Source of the DNA: Clostridium aceticum
GTDB lineage: Bacteria > Bacillota > Clostridia > Peptostreptococcales > Natronincolaceae
DNA: 64,000 bases
Direction of reading: 5' to 3'
Assembly: GCF_001042715.1 (NCBI RefSeq)
Contig: NZ_CP009687.1
Coordinates: 2,719,418-2,783,417, forward strand
The notes beneath the pieces were generated by a model. That model worked only from the letters and a program-made list of their open reading frames with translations, did no database searches and was not told where the DNA came from. Below are positions 27,022 through 34,577 of this stretch, piece by piece (positions within the stretch are counted from its first letter, which is position 1; each line of letters opens with the position of its first letter). A program made the translations under genes and the position numbers.

Positions 27022-27214
27022 TTATTTTGTTGTCTAGCTTTTATAAATAGTATTATTTTCTATATATTAGTCTAATCGATTCGCTGTTAAAAGTCAAGTG
27101 ATTGTTTAAGTCAATCTTTCCTGCCTAGTAGCAGTAATCCTATGACAACTAATATACTTATATAACGTTTTTTCAAAGTACCAACTCCTTATATGCTTCG
27201 ATGAACTTTATAGA

Positions 27215-28060
27215 TTAAATGCTATGGATAAAATAGTAGAAAGCTATAGATACAATCATTGCACCTCCGATGATAACTATACTCTTCCAATCCAGTTGGC
27301 TGATAGTTATTGTGTCACTTCCCACACTTGATTGTGGATTATGGTACTTCTTCTTCAACCATAGCATTGCTATAATTGCAATTAAAATGATTCCTAAACT
27401 AAATAGATGTGCAATAGATATAGGTCCAAAAATCATAGGATTTGTTCTAAAGAATTCAACAATGAATCGGTTGACTGAAAATCCGATGATGTAAATAAAG
27501 AATATTTGTCCGTCATATTTAGTATTTTTTCTTTTGTTCCATAGAATAAGGAATAGAACATAATTTAGGATTGCTTCATAGATTTGAGCAGGATGCAATA
27601 ATTGTCCTCCAACCTCTACTCCCCAAAACCAACTTCTATTCATAGGCACTCCAAACACATCACAACCTACCCTGCCAATTGCCTGCCCGATAATAATGGC
27701 AGGTGCAAATGCATCAGCAGTTTTCCACATGGGAATACTTTTCTTCTTCATATACCAAAGTGCAAATGCTGTACCTACAATTAAAGAACCTTGAATTGAT
27801 AGCCCACCCTGTTGTAGCATAAATATTTCCTTAGGGTTTTGTATATAATAAGTTGGATTAAAAGCCAATATATAATTTAATCGAGCACCTATAACCCCAA
27901 ATATAACTGTATATAAAGCTAAATCCATCAACTTATCCTTATCTAAGCCTTTTCTCTTAGCCTCTGATAAGATGATTAAAAAACCTACTAAAATTCCCAA
28001 CGCAATGGTAAGCCCAAATAGATGGACTGAAAATCCTCCAATATTAAATAATAGTTTCAT
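27215..28060 (-). CDS. lgt: Prolipoprotein diacylglyceryl transferase
   Basis: 281 residues from the ATG at 28060 (AAAGGAG 8 nt upstream; an in-frame ATG at 28078 lies in front of that ribosome site). About seven membrane helices. ALGILVGF, HGGLSIQG-like QQGGLSIQGSLIVG and IGRVGCDVFGVP (the conserved Arg-Gly-Asn/Cys region) are Lgt signatures; PAQIYEAILNYVLF and FRTNPMIFGPISIAHLFSLG complete the fold. It adds diacylglycerol to lipobox Cys of lipoproteins such as those at 4923 and 24080. A degraded second copy lies at 32729. Confidence 0.93.
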   Translation of the reverse strand: MKLLFNIGGFSVHLFGLTIALGILVGFLIILSEAKRKGLDKDKLMDLALYTVIFGVIGARLNYILAFNPTYYIQNPKEIFMLQQGGLSIQGSLIVGTAFALWYMKKKSIPMWKTADAFAPAIIIGQAIGRVGCDVFGVPMNRSWFWGVEVGGQLLHPAQIYEAILNYVLFLILWNKRKNTKYDGQIFFIYIIGFSVNRFIVEFFRTNPMIFGPISIAHLFSLGIILIAIIAMLWLKKKYHNPQSSVGSDTITISQLDWKSIVIIGGAMIVSIAFYYFIHSI

Positions 28061-28154
28061 TGTTTGATCTCCTTTCATGACTAGTAGCTCAACTATTAAA
28101 TGGATAGCTAGTCATAATCTATATACCTTCTATATACAATGCAATATTCATGCC

Positions 28155-28196
28155 AATTATAAAGTCCAGCATTCTTCAATACTGGACACTATAATT
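28155..28196 (-). terminator. Hairpin terminator candidate
   Basis: AATTATA..GTCCAG at the left pairs with CTGGAC..TATAATT at the right. It starts 15 bp past the stop of the Met-rich secreted protein gene; the T-run is weak. Confidence 0.5.
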
Positions 28197-28211
28197 ATTT
28201 ACTATATTTTA

Positions 28212-28649
28212 TCATTGAAAGCGTTTCATCATATTCAGTCTTGAACCATCACTATCCATCATTGAGTTATGCATATTGATCATTCCTTCTCTTCCGATGG
28301 ATTCCATCATCCTTGACATATTTCCATAGCCATTGTCTCTCGTCAATGTAATCATTTTTTCATAGTCTTCATCTGATAGATTATTCATAAATTCGTCCAT
28401 AGATTTAAAATCGCCATTTTCCATCCATTGAGCCATATCCTCAAAACCATTTTCCTTCATAATTTCAATCATTTCTTCACTATTTCCACAGTGATTATTA
28501 TTTCCTCTATAGGTTGTTCCTTCAATCCTAACCCTTTCTTGTACATCATTTATTCTTTTTTCATTTGCCCCTTGGGCGAAGGCATAGCCTCCTATGGATA
28601 CTGCTGCGATAATCCCTGCACTTACTATAACTACTACTCTTTTTTTCAT
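28212..28649 (-). CDS. Secreted Met/Asp/Asn-rich protein of unknown function
   Basis: 145 residues. Signal peptide (1-26, AFAQG). The mature part has helical units such as EEMIEIMKENGFEDMAQWMENG, MDEFMNNLSDEDYEKMITL and GNMSRMMESIGREGMINMHNSMM: 16 or more Met in ~100 residues. Met-rich extracytoplasmic proteins often bind Cu(I), and its neighbours are metal-linked, so metal binding is plausible but unproven. RBS GAGGAGGG is upstream. Confidence 0.7.
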   Translation of the reverse strand: MKKRVVVIVSAGIIAAVSIGGYAFAQGANEKRINDVQERVRIEGTTYRGNNNHCGNSEEMIEIMKENGFEDMAQWMENGDFKSMDEFMNNLSDEDYEKMITLTRDNGYGNMSRMMESIGREGMINMHNSMMDSDGSRLNMMKRFQ

Positions 28650-28830
28650 AATCTTTCCCTCCTCTATAAATTATAAAACTTTTTATACAATTTTTCTTCT
28701 TGTCTATATTATAGAGGAGGATTTTGAAGAAATTATGAAGATATTAGGTTTGTTTTTCTATTTTTTTAATTACAAAGCTATGAAAATAACATAATAAAGG
28801 AATTAGTGGCACATATATACGCTAGGATTT

Positions 28831-28986
28831 TTATTTAACTAAGAAATAAATTACTACTGCACCAATTGCTACAAGAGTAAAAATGAGCATCATATTTGAA
28901 CCACCAGTTGAATGTTCATTTTCGTGATTTTGATGATTTATATCATTATGTGGTCTATGATTATGTCCACCTCCACAGCATCCCAT
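28831..28986 (-). CDS. 51-residue Cys/His-rich single-pass membrane protein
   Basis: A short gene with a strong ribosome site (GGGGGG 5 nt before the ATG). The protein begins MGCCGGGHNHRPHND, continues with a His/Asn-rich stretch (INHQNHENEHS) and ends with one membrane helix (MMLIFTLVAIGAVVIYFLVK). The CCGGG-H-x-H motif recurs in the 53-residue protein at 29850, there after the helix. Likely binds metal at the membrane; function unknown. Confidence 0.75.
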   Translation of the reverse strand: MGCCGGGHNHRPHNDINHQNHENEHSTGGSNMMLIFTLVAIGAVVIYFLVK

Positions 28987-29125
28987 CTAGATTCCCCCCT
29001 TTCACTTGTTCTCTACTATAGAAATTTAATGTATAATAAATACTACAGAGATTGTAGCATTTTAAACATTTAGTTAAAACTTCTTTAAAAGAGCTTTATT
29101 TCTTGCTATCTATATTGAAACCAAA

Positions 29126-29671
29126 TTACGTAGACTTAATCAATAGTCTATTAACTCCTTTTAGCCTTCTCTTCTTAACTAAGTGGTTTATCAAAACTAC
29201 AGTAATTATTATCACCAACTTTCCTACAAATAGCTGTATCTCTGTTACAGGGAGAATGTTAGCTAACTCTAAGGAGTAGGCATATACAAATGTAGTTATT
29301 AGTTTGGCCACAGCTGCTATAAATACAAAACTTTTAAATGATACCTTACTAGCTCCTGCTCCAGCACATATGATATTGTCTGGTAGTACTGGTAAAATGA
29401 ATAATAATCCAATAATAACCTCTCCATTTTTCTCAACCAGTGTAGTATATTTATCAAATAATTCTTCTTTACCTAATCTCTTTACTATTTTTTGTTGAGC
29501 ATATCTTCCCAAAAAATACATAGTTATAATACCACTTAATATACCAAGATAACCTATTATAAAACCTTTTAAAGGCCCTAATGTTAAACTGCCACCCGTG
29601 ATAGTAACCATTTCCGGTGTAAATAGTAATATTGGTTGAATAAAGGCAATTAAAAAGTATATTAGACCCAT
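29126..29671 (-). CDS. VTT-domain (DedA/TVP38-like) membrane protein
   Basis: 181 residues from the ATG at 29671 (AAAGGGGG 6 nt upstream). The VTT/SNARE-associated core is seen in LKGFIIGYLGILSGIITMYFLGRYAQQKIVKRLG and IGLLFILPVLPDNIICAGAGASKVSFKSFVFIAAVAKLITTFVY. Relatives transport or scramble lipids; some clostridial copies sit beside mercury/metal genes. The exact role is unknown. Confidence 0.82.
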   Translation of the reverse strand: MGLIYFLIAFIQPILLFTPEMVTITGGSLTLGPLKGFIIGYLGILSGIITMYFLGRYAQQKIVKRLGKEELFDKYTTLVEKNGEVIIGLLFILPVLPDNIICAGAGASKVSFKSFVFIAAVAKLITTFVYAYSLELANILPVTEIQLFVGKLVIIITVVLINHLVKKRRLKGVNRLLIKST

Positions 29672-29849
29672 GATGTCCCCCTTTGCACAGTATCGTTTCT
29701 CTAGCAAATCTTATAAGGCAAATACTACAAAACTGTAGTATTTGCAACACCTATTATTATTAAGTATGACCTAAATCTAAACTCATATTGTGAATTCTCA
29801 ATACCATCTCCAATATATTGAGATTATGTCATTTAAACTCTCTGCCGCT

Positions 29850-30011
29850 TTATTTTTGATCTTTTACATTTTTATCATCTACACGACAACAGCTTTGACT
29901 TTTTTTACCTTGATGATGGGTTTCATGACTATGTCCCCCACAGCAACCACCTCTTCTCATCATAAAAAACATTAAGCCGGCCACCAATGCAACAACAATT
30001 AAATCACCCAT
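29850..30011 (-). CDS. 53-residue Cys/His-rich one-pass membrane protein (FeoB-associated-type architecture)
   Basis: Start at 30011 is set by AGGAGGAGG just upstream. One helix (MGDLIVVALVAGLMFFMMRR) is followed by GGCCGGHSHETHHQGKK and SQSCC. The layout, helix then Cys/His-rich tail, resembles FeoB-associated Cys-rich membrane proteins, but no feoB is nearby. Probable cytosolic-side metal handling; inference. Confidence 0.75.
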   Translation of the reverse strand: MGDLIVVALVAGLMFFMMRRGGCCGGHSHETHHQGKKSQSCCRVDDKNVKDQK

Positions 30012-30128
30012 ATATATCCTCCTCCTGAAATACTTTATAAAACACCTACTAATTCTTTGTCTGATTTTCCTTATGTTATATACCGTTATTTTACTAGGAC
30101 CCAATTTCGTGGGGCTTGCTTCCAACTT

Positions 30129-30203
30129 CTATTTTTTAATCACTTCATAAGTATTCATGTCTACCACAGCAATATCTGTTGATTCTAAGTTGGAAACATA
30201 CAT
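30129..30203 (-). pseudogene. Short relic resembling a YVTN beta-propeller repeat
   Basis: The 24 codons MYVSNLESTDIAVVDMNTYE followed by VIKK and a stop look like one blade of a YVTN-type propeller (xVYVSNxxSxxIxVIDxxTxxVI). No other blade is present. It abuts the 3' end of the 30217 gene. Confidence 0.4.
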
Positions 30204-30216
30204 TATTTTATTGATG

Positions 30217-30801
30217 TTAAAATAAGTCTTGTTTCCATTCAAACTCCCTAGAGGCTATCCCATCCAAATTTGTTATCTCAATACGAATGTACTCTTTATC
30301 TTTATAATCAAGCTTTCTTCCTTGTTGTTCCCTAGGAACCTTAACCATGCCCGACACATGGTGTCCTCCGCCTTCCACCATTGTCCATTGGATATCTTCT
30401 GTAATTTTCACTTTATCTCCAACGTATAGAAGTGTCATCTGGCTCAAATCATAGTCATCTAAATCAACTGAGTGTGTGTTTAAGGCTACGTCAAAGTTAA
30501 AATAATCATCGTCTTCCTCTATAGGGTTTAGAAAAGTAACTCCTACCGATACACTGCCCTGCATATCTACCTTATATAGATCCTCGTTAAAAGCATCCAC
30601 TACTTCATAGTCCTCTTCATATGCTACTTCATCTTTTGTATTATCTTGGTATGCATTGGTGTTATTAACTTCCTTGCTTTCATCCACAAGCTGACTATTG
30701 TCTACTGTGTTTTGTGACAGTCTTGTAAAAGTACCGAGTCCTACAACTATTACCCCAACAATAGCTATACTAATAATCGCTATGTTCCTTTTATTCTTCA
30801 T
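30217..30801 (-). CDS. Membrane-anchored extracellular protein of unknown function
   Basis: 194 residues: one N-terminal membrane helix (IAIISIAIVGVIVVGLGTF), an acidic linker (residues ~30-68), then a beta-rich domain (SVSVGVTFLNPIEEDDDYFNFDVALNTHSVDLDDYD ... VEGGGHHVSGMVKVPREQQGRKLDYKDKEYIRIEITNLDGI). The HH in EGGGHHVSG and acidic patches hint at metal contact. I do not recognise the family. RBS AGAAAGGAG is upstream. Confidence 0.7.
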   Translation of the reverse strand: MKNKRNIAIISIAIVGVIVVGLGTFTRLSQNTVDNSQLVDESKEVNNTNAYQDNTKDEVAYEEDYEVVDAFNEDLYKVDMQGSVSVGVTFLNPIEEDDDYFNFDVALNTHSVDLDDYDLSQMTLLYVGDKVKITEDIQWTMVEGGGHHVSGMVKVPREQQGRKLDYKDKEYIRIEITNLDGIASREFEWKQDLF

Positions 30802-30939
30802 ATATTTTTGTCTCCTTTCTGAAGTATTTTCATATATTTTTCATAACTTTATTAACCTCTATCAAGATAAGTATTATCCTGCCACTAAACCCCATTTGAT
30901 GCTAAATAATTATAGGAGAGTCGTGAGACCCTCCTATAA

Positions 30940-31179
30940 TTATTGATTTTGTCCCCTAGGATTTTGTTCCCCATGACAATCATCATTCTTTTTTCCTTTG
31001 AACATAAACACCATCATTCCAATGTGCATTAATGGACAGATTAGAAAAATTGCATAGGGTGCTAATCTTCCTATAGGCCCTACTTCTAACCCTAACCTCG
31101 GCAATAGCAAAATCACTGCCAACGGAATTAAACAACACAGCAACATTAACAATCCATGATTTTTACCTTTATGATTCAT
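30940..31179 (-). CDS. DUF2933-like small membrane protein
   Basis: 79 residues: NHGLLMLLCCLIPLAVILLL and YAIFLICPLMHIGMMVFMFKG form two helices with CC and CPLMH, followed by a charged tail with DDCHGEQ. This matches the DUF2933 small membrane proteins often found near copper-resistance genes. RBS GGGGGAAATTAG is upstream. Confidence 0.75.
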   Translation of the reverse strand: MNHKGKNHGLLMLLCCLIPLAVILLLPRLGLEVGPIGRLAPYAIFLICPLMHIGMMVFMFKGKKNDDCHGEQNPRGQNQ

Positions 31180-31194
31180 CTAATTTCCCCCATT

Positions 31195-31323
31195 CTATTT
31201 TTTTCCTTTCATCTTTTGCTTTTCTTTTTGATTTAAATCACAGCAGTCCATCTTTCCTTCGCCAAAATTCTTCTTATTAGCATCTTCTATGGATTTAAGC
31301 AATTTCTCAAACCATTTCTTCAC
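31195..31323 (-). CDS. LDCC-motif putative metal-binding small protein
   Basis: 42 residues starting with GTG (GGAGGGG 5 nt upstream). KKWFEKLLKSIEDANKKNFG is followed by the motif MDCCDLN and a Lys-rich tail (QKEKQKMKGKK). This is the form of the short 'LDCC motif' proteins of Clostridia. It is cytoplasmic, with two adjacent Cys likely to bind metal. It is in a run of metal-linked leftward genes, 15 bp from the DUF2933 gene. Confidence 0.8.
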   Translation of the reverse strand: MKKWFEKLLKSIEDANKKNFGEGKMDCCDLNQKEKQKMKGKK

Positions 31324-31543
31324 GCTACCCCTCCTAATATTAATGAAGTTAGTTGTTACTTATTAATTAGCTTATCTAATAACAATGCAATTATCATGCC
31401 AAATTAATTGAATAATAATTTTTTCTGCTAATATAGCCTTTCTCTGTTATGTGCACTCTAAAACAGCTAGCATTATCAAACTATCTTTATACTCAAATAT
31501 TTTACGGAAATGCAATAGCAAATCAAACTAGTTTTATATGGTT

Positions 31544-31711
31544 TCATTTCAACAAAACTTTCTCTTTTACATACTGTGAAATCAGTATATCCAACGCTTG
31601 ACTTATGTGTAAGATCTCATCATCTATGAATTCCTTCCTAATTAATTCTTCGTTTAGTTTTTTCCTCAATTCCTCTATTTCTATGGTAGAAGACCTTCTG
31701 CTTTCATCCAT
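31544..31711 (-). CDS. Spo0E-like sporulation regulatory protein
   Basis: 55 residues with AGGAGG 9 nt before the ATG. IEELRKKLNEELIRKEFIDDEILHISQALDILISQYVKEK has the two-helix Spo0E layout and the SQALDILISQY core. The family dephosphorylates Spo0A~P and delays sporulation. Confidence 0.8.
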   Translation of the reverse strand: MDESRRSSTIEIEELRKKLNEELIRKEFIDDEILHISQALDILISQYVKEKVLLK

Positions 31712-31780
31712 TTTTATATTCCTCCTCCCTTGTCCATTTAAATATTTTAGTTTGTGTTTCTATGTGAATCCTTGTAAGCC

Positions 31781-32470
31781 CTATTCTCCTCCCAAAAATC
31801 TAAATAAAAGTATTGTCCCAATAATAGCCGGCTGATGCATTAAATAAATAGAAAGAGAGTTCTTACTTATCTTTGTTACTAACCGATTTTCATAGTTAAT
31901 CTTAAAGAAACTTTGTTTATTTCTATAAAAAATTTTATAAACAATAACCCCCATTATAAATGCTGAAAGATATGGAATAATGGGATAATAATCTACTGTA
32001 TTAAATTCACTATGCATAATCCCTAAAGGAAGTAACAAGCTTGTATTTACTAAAATATCATTAAACATAGCTGAAATTAATATAAAAATCCCTGATAGTA
32101 AAAGTAAAATATAATTATTTATTCTTTTTAGCAAAGGAAACAGGATCATGCCAGTGCCTAATAAATGAAGTATACCAAATCTAATATATTGTTCTCTTAT
32201 TACTATATAGGTAACTATTGTGATTCCCATCCCTAAACCTAAGACCTTCACCCCTCTTTTAAAGGAATCTCTGCTAAATCCACTACTTATTCCCGAAATA
32301 AATATAAAGATTAATGCTGCTATTCTACCTTCCCAATACCAAAATCCACTTTGGTAATTTATGTCTATACCTGCGAACTCATTTAAATCATATACAATAT
32401 GAAAAATTATCATTAGAGTAATTGCAATGGTCCGTAATAAATCTATTTCAAATATCCGTCCGTTTCCCAT
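31781..32470 (-). CDS. Heparan-alpha-glucosaminide N-acetyltransferase-like membrane protein (DUF1624)
   Basis: 229 residues, about seven membrane helices. FEIDLLRTIAITLMIIFHIVYDLNEF and FIFISGISSGFSRDSFKRG, HLLGTGMILFPLLKR and a C-terminal SIYLMHQPAIIG are typical of the HGSNAT catalytic/acyltransferase-3-like family. It probably transfers an acyl group across or at the membrane; acceptor unknown. Confidence 0.85.
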   Translation of the reverse strand: MGNGRIFEIDLLRTIAITLMIIFHIVYDLNEFAGIDINYQSGFWYWEGRIAALIFIFISGISSGFSRDSFKRGVKVLGLGMGITIVTYIVIREQYIRFGILHLLGTGMILFPLLKRINNYILLLLSGIFILISAMFNDILVNTSLLLPLGIMHSEFNTVDYYPIIPYLSAFIMGVIVYKIFYRNKQSFFKINYENRLVTKISKNSLSIYLMHQPAIIGTILLFRFLGGE

Positions 32471-32512
32471 TTTTTCACCCCAGTTGATAAATAGATTTAG
32501 TATATTGAAATT

Positions 32513-32701
32513 TCAATAAACAAACTTTTTAAATCTTATATTGTCAATCATTCGCCCATCTTCATTATGCTTACATACACAGATCCGACCTTTTTTATAG
32601 ACAATTTCTACATAACAATTTCTACAAAAATAAGTAGTTCTGGATATTTTGCCTATGGTAGTTTCATGACAGTTAGGACACTTGCTTAATTTATCCTCCA
32701 T
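32513..32701 (-). CDS. Small zinc-ribbon protein
   Basis: 62 residues from the ATG at 32701 (GGGGGAGA upstream). CPNCHETTIG ... YFCRNCYVEIVYKKGRICVCKH contains two CxxC knuckles (CPNC and CRNC) that should bind one zinc. Function unknown. Confidence 0.7.
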   Translation of the reverse strand: MEDKLSKCPNCHETTIGKISRTTYFCRNCYVEIVYKKGRICVCKHNEDGRMIDNIRFKKFVY

Positions 32702-32728
32702 AGTATCTCCCCCTACTAACATTGATTT

Positions 32729-33138
32729 TTAATTTATTTTTCCACCATGCGGTGTAGGTTTTGCTACAGTTGGTTGTGCCTTTTGTTGCTTCTTTTTTAA
32801 CCAATTCATAACTAACAATGTTGTACCAATAATTAGAACGCTATAGACATGTGTAATGGATATGGGTCCTGCAACCATTGGATTCACTTTAATGAACTCA
32901 GCAATGCAGCCATTAATAGAAAAAGCAATGAGATACATCATAAATTTCTGTCCATCATACCTAGTATTTTTACGCTTATTCCATAGTACGAGGAATTAGA
33001 TATAGTTTATAATTGCTTCATAAGTTTGAGCTGAATGCAGTGATCTTCCCTCTACTTCAACTCCCAAAACCATGCCTTTGACATAGGAATACCAAATAAA
33101 TGAATATTTAATCCGTCTATGCTAAATAACTGCACCAT
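32729..33138 (-). pseudogene. Degraded second copy of lgt with large internal deletion
   Basis: The ATG at 33138 (GGAG upstream) starts MVQLFSIDGLNIHLFG, like the N-terminus of Lgt, but the next residues IPMSKAWFWELK correspond to the middle of Lgt (VPMNRSWFWGVE), so ~115 codons are missing. A stop follows, then a shifted frame with CIQLKLMKQL (compare PAQIYEAILN), and last an open C-terminal part NGCIAEFIKVNPMVAGPISITHVYS. Similar to the intact lgt at 27215 along its length. Confidence 0.85.
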
Positions 33139-33521
33139 TTTTATTCTCCTTTCCCTACGCTGTCAATTGTAAAATTCATTATAGTTTATATATGCAAGGT
33201 TAATGCCAAACTATAAAATTTTAACTTGGTAATATATTTTTATTAAAAAGAACCTATCTTTCTCTTTAACGCCACCATATTTCTTATCACATGATTATTA
33301 TCAAATGTCTAATTATTTGCTAGCTCATTTAATATCTAATTTCTCTTTATTCTAAATTAAAAGTATGAAGATACTATGAAGTTTTTCTTGAGTCAACTTT
33401 CTCAGTTATAACCTTATAACAAAAATAAACCGGTTAAGGCAATATCAGATTTACCCTAACCGGCATAACGATCTATTCAATTTCACATTTAACTTTTGTC
33501 CCTTTGCTTGTCCCTTACTCC
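33139..33521. other. Intergenic region with a terminator hairpin
   Basis: Only one clear element: CCGGTTA at 33430-33436 pairs with TAACCGG near 33457-33463, followed on the minus strand by TTTATTTTT, likely the terminator of the HMA-domain gene. Confidence 0.6.
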
Positions 33522-33737
33522 TTATAAATCTTTAATTTCTACTACCTTACATTCGGCTTCTTCTACTGCTATTTCAAGTTTATCATTACTTACTTCGTAT
33601 AACAGTTCAACTATAACATTTTTCTCTGAAAAAATGACATCTACCGAATTAATTCCATCAATTCCCAGTAAAGCTTTCATAACCTGTGAAGCACAATATT
33701 CACACTCCATACCATCAACTAGTACTTTCTTTGTCAT
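33522..33737 (-). CDS. Heavy-metal-associated (HMA) domain protein, CopZ-like
   Basis: 71 residues forming a single ferredoxin-like HMA domain. GMECEYCAS (Cys12, Cys15) is the metal-binding loop; GINSVDVIFSEKNVIVEL and AVEEAECKVVEI are the usual strands. It is a soluble metallochaperone type (Cu+, or Hg/Zn in relatives). No P-type ATPase is in the window. Confidence 0.85.
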   Translation of the reverse strand: MTKKVLVDGMECEYCASQVMKALLGIDGINSVDVIFSEKNVIVELLYEVSNDKLEIAVEEAECKVVEIKDL

Positions 33738-33844
33738 TTCATAATCACCTTTTCAATTTTTATCATTTATTTAACTAAACATTATAGAACCATGCCCAGA
33801 ATTAGTTTAGTCTTCTATATCTTTAATCTCTGCAAGACTTTTCC

Positions 33845-34144
33845 TTACTGTAATGGCACAGAATGACTTTTTGACAATAGTACTTCTGCAACATTTAAAC
33901 CTCTCCGATAATATTCAATTTGCTTAATTATATTGTAGTAGTCATCATCATTTTCAACCATGGACTTAATATCATTACTTTGCCTTTTTATCTTATTTAA
34001 ACAATCTATAATAGCTTCTTTGTCTTCCAATGATAGTCTTGTAGGTTTTTTCTCTTCTATAAGAAAGCCCAACGTCTTATTTAATTTATTCATAATGTTT
34101 TCTTTAGATTTCAACAATTGCGCTATAACCTTTTTCTTTTTCAT
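33845..34144 (-). CDS. CsoR/FrmR-fold regulator lacking the canonical first ligand Cys
   Basis: 99 residues, all alpha. LNKIKRQSNDIKSMVENDDDYYNIIKQIEYYRRGLNVAEVLLSKSH aligns with the family core RLxRIxGQVxGIxxMVExDxxCxDVLxQIxAxxxAL..., but Tyr stands where the first conserved Cys should be, and the H-x3-C pair is not obvious. An extra ~45 residues precede it. It may sense another ligand or be a diverged repressor. A matching dyad lies 70 bp upstream. Confidence 0.75.
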   Translation of the reverse strand: MKKKKVIAQLLKSKENIMNKLNKTLGFLIEEKKPTRLSLEDKEAIIDCLNKIKRQSNDIKSMVENDDDYYNIIKQIEYYRRGLNVAEVLLSKSHSVPLQ

Positions 34145-34577
34145 AAGATATCCTCTCCTCTTAAATTTAAAATACTATACCCATGTACTGTATTTTCTTT
34201 AAACTTAATATACCATACCTCCCAATGGTATGTAAAGATTTTTTTGAAGCTTTTTTAAAAGTCGTAACTCTCCCTTAGTATAGCATATTAACTAAGGTAT
34301 ACCTTGATTAGTATGGTTTATCTGTACTGGTACACAAGTGTTTTTCCTGCCTTGCTTATAAGGTCAACTTATCATTATACTGAAAGTACCATTCCTGCTG
34401 AATACATATGCATGATTTAAAACCTGAATTTCAATATATACAGCCTATAATTTCACTCTAATATGTTAAAGTTCATAACGTACATCTAAGCAAAAAGTAT
34501 GGAATGAAGATTTAGAGAACTAAAGAAAATCAAGGAAAAGATTATGAAGTTAAAAAATGCTGAAGGGGGATACGTGT
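34145..34577. other. Divergent intergenic region between the CsoR-like gene and cooS
   Basis: 433 bp, AT-rich, with two dyads described separately (34214-34232 and 34294-34305). No coding sequence was seen. Confidence 0.5.
34214..34232 (-). promoter_or_regulatory. Operator candidate of the CsoR-like regulator
   Basis: CATACC-TCCCAAT-GGTATG is a 6-bp inverted repeat with a 7-bp centre, of the ATACC..GGTAT type used by CsoR-family proteins, 70 bp upstream of the regulator start. Autoregulation is inferred. Confidence 0.5.
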
